A stretch of DNA of 64,000 nt from Nannochloropsis salina CCMP1776 (taxonomy: Eukaryota; Sar; Eustigmatophyceae; Eustigmatales; Monodopsidaceae): assembly GCA_004565275.1 (NCBI GenBank), contig SDOX01000021.1, positions 188,560-252,559 of the forward strand, in the 5' to 3' direction. The stretch's first letter is position 1. Each line of letters opens with the position of its first letter. The position numbers and the translations under genes are program-made. The notes beneath the pieces were generated by a model. That model did no database searches. It saw nothing but the letters and a program-made list of their open reading frames with translations, and was not told where the DNA came from. Positions 62,026 through 64,000 of the stretch are shown here, one piece after another.

Positions 62026-64000
62026 TCAAAATATAGGAAGGGGGGGGTACTTTTCTTGCCGTCGCCTGGCAGCCCTAGTCAGAGCTTGAGCAGCTTGCAC
62101 CGTTTGCAAGTAGTTTACAAAAACCACGGCCACTTTCAGAAGAACTTTCCTCCACCAAGACGCTCGGAGGAGCCTGTTTTTCCCGCCCTGAACCTCCTCC
62201 TCGCCGGGAAAGAGCACCTCTACCTCCATCCTTCGGTCCGCCACCTCCACGTCCATCTCATCCCGGAGCCTTTCCATGGCCCCTTCCCAACTCCAGTCTC
62301 CGCCCTCGCCTTTCCCACCGTTTTTCTTTTCCTCTTTCATTCTGAATGTAGAGGGCACAGCCGTAACGGCCGCTTTATGAAATGCGGTCGCCACGTCATT
62401 CGTCAGAAACTTGGCTTCCCGATCCAAAGCGCGTAATGGCAAGAAAAGACCGACGAATCGGTCCTGAAACTTCCCGAAATAGAAGTCCTCCAACGCGTCC
62501 ACGTGCTGGCGATAGGAAGGGGCCAAGCGTCGGGTCAAGCGCTTCAGAAGGTCCGCCTGAGGAGAGGACTCGGGAGTGCTGTGGGAGGAGGTCGACGGAG
62601 GGAGGCGGGCCTCGAGTGACTGCAATGCAGCACGGACTATGGCGTCAGCGTCCCGACCGTATTCCAAGATGGGCATCTCGCTCGCCGCTGCCTCCACCTT
62701 CCGTTCCAAACGCTCGATCCCTTGCTCGGCTTCTTCCATGCAACTGTCCAAAATCTTGCGGAGAACGAAGGCCTGAACCTCCTCCTCCCTCCGGAGGGAG
62801 GAGGATGGGAGGGAGGTCAGGTCGCCCGTAGCGCCTCCTGCGCTCTCCTGGATGATCGATTCCCAGAGCTCTGCGACAAATGTAGGGAATTGCCGCAACG
62901 GCACCGGCTGGAACTGGCGCCCCTGCTTGGAAAGGGAGGAGGAAAAAAAGGAGGACATGGTCCTCCTTCCCCCCTTACCTTGTCTCTCCCCCTTCTGGGC
63001 TCTCATCGCCTTCCCTGCCACCTCGTTCCCCGCCGGTGACCCTGTCGAGTCTTGCAGGATCTGTCGGAGCTCCTCAACGGCTTTTTGAAATTCCAACGGC
63101 TGGAACGCTTTGGAGGGCATGGCCACGACGCGCACGTCCACACGAGACTCTGCGATCCCCCGTAGCCCGGCTCTGCCTCTCGGTGAAGAATGCGGTGGGT
63201 CCTGACCAAGGGCCCCGTATGCCTCTTCCAGGTGGCGTTGGATGATCGTTTGCGCCCCCAGCACGTCTCCCTCCAAGCACTCCGAATCCCGCAAGACGAC
63301 CACGAGGACTGGGCGCCGCCCTGAGAGGCCTTTTAAGCCTCCTTTCTTCGTGTCAAGCCGCCTCTTCTGGGCCTTCCCCTCCATCCCTTCCTCCGTCCCT
63401 ACCGGTACCAGGCTTCGCCTCACCAAGGTCTCCAACAAGCCTGCGCGCAAGTCGCTCCCCCATCGACCCCCCCTCATGTCTCGCGCCCAGGCATTTAACA
63501 AGATCACGTCCGCGGTCGTGACGGCGAGCGTGGAGAGCTGCCTATCGAACAGGTGGCTCCCAGGGCCCCGGGAGACGCTCTCCAGACCCTCCGTATCCAT
63601 CACCACCACCGGGATTCGTCCCCTCCCTACGCGCGCTCGTCCGACGCCCCCCTCCTCCTCTTCTTCCGCCCCAGTCCTGTTCCTACTGTCCATCCCCCGA
63701 GCCCCATCACTGACGCCCATGTCTACCCAGACACCCTGCGTGGTCCGGCGCCCGACTCCGACGTTCCCTACCTCTAGGACTGGGAAACGGGTTCCGTACA
63801 AGGCGTTCAAAAGCGTGGATTTACCGCTTGCTTGGGGACCCACGATGGCTACGACAGTGTATTGCAAATTTCTGTACCTGCCTTTCTCTTTTTCGGCCTG
63901 CCGTGGCGTTTGAGACGCTCTTCCTGCCTCTCGATCATGCATAGCCTGCTGGCCTTCAGATGTCTCGTCCTCCTTCTCCCATTCCTCCTCCACCCCGACC
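62026..64000 (-). CDS. RHD3/Sey1-like (GB1-type) dynamin-family GTPase, 5' partial
   Basis: The frame is open from the right window edge to the stop at 62026, so the start is outside. GTPase motifs: VVAIVGPQASGKSTLLNALY (P-loop GxxxxGKS), FPVLEVGNVGVGRRTTQGVW (switch I, with the RxTxG block typical of the RHD3/Sey1/atlastin group), VVVMDTEGLES (DxEG) and VLVVVLRDSECLEG (RD motif, the guanine-binding site of this family). Next come the helical-bundle parts (FVAELWESIIQES, RLERKVEAAASE, SYRQHVDALEDFYFGKFQDR). Family members fuse ER tubules. Expected next are two C-terminal membrane helices; here the tail WRKVLLKVAVVFVNYLQTVQ is only weakly hydrophobic and short, which suggests a soluble or differently anchored member, or a missed 3' exon. 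Several Ser/Gly/Lys-rich inserts break the GTPase domain (near 63380 and 63640). Confidence 0.9.
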   Translation of the reverse strand, partial: VGVEEEWEKEDETSEGQQAMHDREAGRASQTPRQAEKEKGRYRNLQYTVVAIVGPQASGKSTLLNALYGTRFPVLEVGNVGVGRRTTQGVWVDMGVSDGARGMDSRNRTGAEEEEEGGVGRARVGRGRIPVVVMDTEGLESVSRGPGSHLFDRQLSTLAVTTADVILLNAWARDMRGGRWGSDLRAGLLETLVRRSLVPVGTEEGMEGKAQKRRLDTKKGGLKGLSGRRPVLVVVLRDSECLEGDVLGAQTIIQRHLEEAYGALGQDPPHSSPRGRAGLRGIAESRVDVRVVAMPSKAFQPLEFQKAVEELRQILQDSTGSPAGNEVAGKAMRAQKGERQGKGGRRTMSSFFSSSLSKQGRQFQPVPLRQFPTFVAELWESIIQESAGGATGDLTSLPSSSLRREEEVQAFVLRKILDSCMEEAEQGIERLERKVEAAASEMPILEYGRDADAIVRAALQSLEARLPPSTSSHSTPESSPQADLLKRLTRRLAPSYRQHVDALEDFYFGKFQDRFVGLFLPLRALDREAKFLTNDVATAFHKAAVTAVPSTFRMKEEKKNGGKGEGGDWSWEGAMERLRDEMDVEVADRRMEVEVLFPGEEEVQGGKNRLLRASWWRKVLLKVAVVFVNYLQTVQAAQALTRAARRRQEKYPPLPIF

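Noticed and set aside
1-64000. Transposons, LTR elements or viral fossils
   Set aside because: No terminal repeats, transposase, reverse transcriptase, integrase or capsid motifs were seen on either strand by eye.

Overview
This window is nuclear DNA from a compact, GC-rich, intron-bearing alga. The best fit is a photosynthetic stramenopile, most likely a eustigmatophyte of the Nannochloropsis/Microchloropsis type. The evidence is as follows. Introns are GT-AG with long CCCT-type pyrimidine tracts. Several proteins begin with a signal peptide ending in an AF-type motif (SAAF, IAAF, VQAF, LQAF), as expected for import into a secondary plastid. Plastid functions are encoded (IspE of the MEP pathway, an RsmG-type rRNA methyltransferase, a Rieske ferredoxin-like protein, a ClC channel). 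Taxon identity is inference; no marker gene proves it. Two 100-base N runs (11369-11468 and 57571-57670) are assembly gaps, probably of unknown true size, and each cuts a gene.

Layout, left to right. 217-688 (+): 3' end of a UDP-glucose 4-epimerase. 2225-4447 (+): DNase I-like EEP-fold protein. 6208-8931 (+): CUE / CCCH / DUF1771 / Smr protein. 9219-14745 (-): multi-exon formin with PTEN, C2, PHD and a partial FH2 domain, cut by gap 1. 15499-16413 (+): Rieske protein. 17009-18825 (+): RsmG. 19285-20704 (-): patatin-like lipase. 20994-22676 (+): secreted LEA-like 11-mer repeat protein. 23318-24481 (-): ispE. 25303-27827 (-): RBR E3 ligase. 28538-30042 (+): selenoprotein T with an in-frame UGA read as selenocysteine. 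31003-31789 (-): ribosomal protein P1. 32661-35477 (+): ClC channel. 35766-36572 (-): PPPDE/DeSI peptidase. 37080-38324 (+): orphan plastid-type membrane protein. 39024-40086 (-): four-helix membrane protein. 40993-42971 (+): epoxide hydrolase. 43379-45136 (-): orphan acidic membrane protein. 45480-46982 (+): CDK10-type kinase. 47446-48723 (+): fructosamine-3-kinase-like. 49612-51210 (+): DNA primase small subunit. 51589-52239 (-): orphan basic protein. 53093-54806 (-): tandem glyoxalase (VOC) domains fused to glutaredoxin. 55836-61242 (+): cupredoxin-like repeat protein with a huge acidic tail, cut by gap 2. 62026-64000 (-): RHD3/Sey1-like dynamin GTPase, 5' end beyond the window.

The genes are independent, tightly packed and on both strands; there is no operon. 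A loose theme is organelle and carbonyl/redox maintenance (SelT, Grx-VOC fusion, FN3K, epoxide hydrolase, Rieske, IspE), but this may be chance. The most interesting signals are the UGA selenocysteine codon in SelT, the VOC-VOC-glutaredoxin fusion, the PTEN-C2-PHD-formin architecture, and many introns that carry a GGGA purine tract just after the donor and a complementary CCCT tract just before the acceptor, so that the intron ends could pair. I saw no transposon, viral fossil, CRISPR array, rRNA or convincing tRNA gene.
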